A stretch of DNA of 64,000 nucleotides from Clostridium beijerinckii HUN142 (lineage in GTDB: Bacteria > Bacillota > Clostridia > Clostridiales > Clostridiaceae), in the NCBI RefSeq assembly GCF_000621745.1, contig NZ_JHXK01000010.1:62001-126000 (forward strand). Direction: 5' to 3'. The position numbers and the translations under genes were made by a program. This document shows positions 62,102 through 64,000 of this stretch, piece by piece (within the stretch, counting starts at the first letter, position 1; each line of letters begins with the position of its first letter). Below the pieces are notes generated by a model, which searched no databases, was not told where the DNA came from, and saw only the letters and a list, made by a program, of their open reading frames with translations.

Positions 62102-63001
62102 ATGAGAAATTTTATGGTTTTTGATGTAGGCGGAACTTCTACTAAGTGGTCTGTAATAGATGAAGCAGGTAATTTTAAAGAAAGTGATAAGTTTACTTGT
62201 TCTGAAACAGCAGAAGAGTTTTTTTATGAAATAGCAAATATAACAGATAAAATGAAACTAAAGTATAATGTTAAAGGGGTTGCAATAAGTGCGCCAGGTG
62301 CTGTAGACAGCGATACAGGATTAATTGGAGGGATAACTGCTATACCTTACATACACGGACCAAATTTTAAAGAAATAATAGGTAAGGCCACAAATTTGAA
62401 TGTGGAACTTGAAAATGATGCTAATTGTGCAGCCCTCGGAGAGTGTTGGCTTGGAGCAGGTAAAGGCAATAATGATTTAGCATTTGTAGTTTGTGGAACA
62501 GGAATAGGCGGAGCTATAGTTAAGGATAAAAAAGTCCATGTTGGAATACATAAACATGGTGGAGAATTTGGTTATTGCTCAATAAACTATGATTTAGATA
62601 AAATTAAAGCAACAAATTGGAGTTATGCAGGATCTACTATAGCATTGGCAAGAAATGTTGCTCAGCTAAAAGGTTTAGATGAAGATAGCATTAATGGAAT
62701 TGAAGTTTTTGAAATGTGCAGTAAAGGCGATGAAATTGCGATTAAGGAAGTAAATAAATATTATTTCACAATGGCAGTGGGCATATACAACATTCAGTAT
62801 ATCTTTGATCCGGAAGTTATTATACTGGGTGGGGCAATAAGTGAAAGAACAGAATACTTAGAGGAAATAAATAAAAGACTTGATATAATGATGAATAGCG
62901 ACTTAGAAGGAACAATGAGACCAGTTATTAAAAGGTGCCAATTTGGAAATGATGCGAATAAGCTTGGAGCATTATACAACTATTTACAAAGAGAGAAATA
63001 G
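62102..63001 (+). CDS. ROK-family kinase, BglK-like (tandem copy 1)
   Basis: 299 residues with ATP-binding FDVGGTSTKWSVI, substrate block ISAPGAVDSDTG and catalytic Asp106 (LENDANCAALGE). The sequence GGEFGYCSI holds the His/Glu region, but the downstream Cys cluster of zinc-type ROK proteins is absent. This resembles beta-glucoside kinases, which phosphorylate cellobiose and related disaccharides at the 6 position for a GH1 phospho-glucosidase; GH1 is the gene before it. AGGAGG precedes ATG. Its close paralogue starts 39 bp after it ends. Confidence 0.87.
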   Translation: MRNFMVFDVGGTSTKWSVIDEAGNFKESDKFTCSETAEEFFYEIANITDKMKLKYNVKGVAISAPGAVDSDTGLIGGITAIPYIHGPNFKEIIGKATNLNVELENDANCAALGECWLGAGKGNNDLAFVVCGTGIGGAIVKDKKVHVGIHKHGGEFGYCSINYDLDKIKATNWSYAGSTIALARNVAQLKGLDEDSINGIEVFEMCSKGDEIAIKEVNKYYFTMAVGIYNIQYIFDPEVIILGGAISERTEYLEEINKRLDIMMNSDLEGTMRPVIKRCQFGNDANKLGALYNYLQREK

Positions 63002-63040
63002 AAAGATTATATAAGTAAATTTTATACAGAGGTGATTTAA

Positions 63041-63943
63041 ATGAGAAAATTTATGGTTTTTGATATCGGTGGAAGTGCAGTAAAGTGGTCTGTAATTAGT
63101 GAAGATGGTAGTTTTGTAGAAAGTGGAAAATTCAGTGTTTCAAGTAATAGAGAAGACTTTTTTTCTGGATTAGCAAAAATAACCAATGAAATGAAAGATA
63201 AATATGATGTTAAAGGAATTGCAATAAGTGCTCCAGGGGCGGTGGATAGTGAAACTGGAGTAATTGGAGGTATAAGTGCTATTCCATATATACACGGACC
63301 TAACTTTAAAGAAATTTTAAAAGAAGCTACAGGTTTGAATACAGAGCTTGAAAATGATGCGAATTGTGCTGCTCTTGGAGAGTGTTGGCTTGGTGCCGGA
63401 AAGGACAATAAGGATTTAGCATTTGTTGTATGTGGATCAGGAATAGGTGGAGCTATAGTTAAAGATAAGAAGATTCATGGTGGAATTCATAAGCATGGAG
63501 GAGAATTTGGTTATTGCTCAATAACATGTGAGTTAGATGGAGAACCTAAATTCACAAGCTGGAGTCAAGCAGGATCTACTACAGCATTAGCAAGAAAGGT
63601 TGCAAATTTAAAAGGACTAGAAGAAGGAAGTCTTGATGGTGTTCAAGTTTTTGACCTATGTAATAAAGGTGATGAAATAGCAATTAATGAAGTGAATAAG
63701 TACTATTTTATTATGGCAGTAGGAATATACAATATTCAATATACTTATGATCCAGAAGTTATTATTTTAGGTGGGGCTATAAGCGAAAGACCAGAATATG
63801 TTGACGAAATAAACAAGAGATTGGATGCACTTATGAATAGTGATTTGGAAGGGACAATAAAACCAGTTCTAAAAACATGTGTATTTGGAAATGATGCTAA
63901 TAAATTAGGTGCATTATGTAATTATCTTCAAAGAGAAAAGTAA
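63041..63943 (+). CDS. ROK-family kinase, BglK-like (tandem copy 2)
   Basis: 300 residues, co-linear with the copy at 62102 and mostly identical, including IPYIHGPNFKEI, LENDANCAALGECWLGAGK (catalytic Asp106) and PEVIILGGAISER. The DNA has drifted at many third positions, so the duplication is not recent. Differences are concentrated at residues 20-50 and in the segment after GYCSI. It may phosphorylate a related but different sugar. AGAGG precedes ATG. The window ends 57 bp after its stop; no terminator is complete there. Confidence 0.87.
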   Translation: MRKFMVFDIGGSAVKWSVISEDGSFVESGKFSVSSNREDFFSGLAKITNEMKDKYDVKGIAISAPGAVDSETGVIGGISAIPYIHGPNFKEILKEATGLNTELENDANCAALGECWLGAGKDNKDLAFVVCGSGIGGAIVKDKKIHGGIHKHGGEFGYCSITCELDGEPKFTSWSQAGSTTALARKVANLKGLEEGSLDGVQVFDLCNKGDEIAINEVNKYYFIMAVGIYNIQYTYDPEVIILGGAISERPEYVDEINKRLDALMNSDLEGTIKPVLKTCVFGNDANKLGALCNYLQREK

Positions 63944-64000
63944 TATAAACCATAGAATTATATTATTTAAAATAAATGAGCTGCTTCAAAAAGAGAAACA

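Noticed and set aside
1..64000. CRISPR arrays, insertion sequences, tRNA or rRNA genes
   Set aside because: No regularly spaced repeats of 20-40 bp, transposase motifs, cloverleaf or rRNA-like segments were seen.

Overview
The window is about 64 kb of very AT-rich DNA. It has strong AGGAGG-type ribosome binding sites, some TTG/GTG starts, a T-box leader and many short U-tailed hairpin terminators. With its gene content this points to a saccharolytic Clostridium sensu stricto, probably a solvent-forming species. This is inferred from style and gene families; no rRNA is present to confirm it.

Positions 1-7650 hold housekeeping genes: the end of a sensor kinase gene followed by an OmpR-type regulator, leuS on the minus strand behind a leucine T-box, a cardiolipin synthase and an MFS transporter. 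Positions 7990-18493 are one long aromatic operon: aroF1-aroB-aroA-aroC-pheA-aroE-aroK-aroQ-aroF2-tyrA. It encodes every step from DAHP to chorismate plus the Phe and Tyr branches. It is preceded by a consensus promoter and a 48-codon ORF in which 13 of 20 consecutive codons are Phe, Tyr or Trp. A terminator hairpin follows, with an alternative antiterminator pairing. This looks like ribosome-mediated attenuation of the whole pathway, and I rate it the most interesting item in the window.

Positions 18900-46960 are a beta-mannan / galactoglucomannan utilisation locus. Polymer is cut outside by a secreted GH5 mannanase and a 1398-residue GH26 mannanase carrying carbohydrate-binding-like modules and cell-wall-binding repeats. 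Oligomers enter through an ABC importer (MsmX/UgpC-type ATPase, lipoprotein SBP, two permeases). They are processed in the cytoplasm by two acetyl esterases (CE17-like and CE2-like), GH36 alpha-galactosidase, GH26 and GH113 mannanases and a GH130 phosphorylase. Control appears to come from a LacI repressor, whose candidate operators (core AACGTT or AACGAT) recur at about nine places including upstream of a chemoreceptor gene, and from two AraC regulators. A 73-bp element is duplicated upstream of the alpha-galactosidase gene and next to the second araC gene.

Positions 47100-64000 hold a second uptake route and its sensors: a lactose/cellobiose-class PTS (IIA-IIB-IIC) behind a predicted sigma-54 promoter with upstream AAACACT repeats, a GntR regulator, mannose-6-phosphate isomerase, a second GH36 alpha-galactosidase, a divergent YesM/YesN two-component system with a membrane-anchored solute-binding protein, a ROK kinase, a GH1 beta-glucosidase or phospho-beta-glucosidase, and two tandem ROK kinases. 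The PTS-GntR-ManA part resembles the Bacillus subtilis gmu glucomannan operon. No tRNA, rRNA, CRISPR array, insertion sequence or phage gene was seen.
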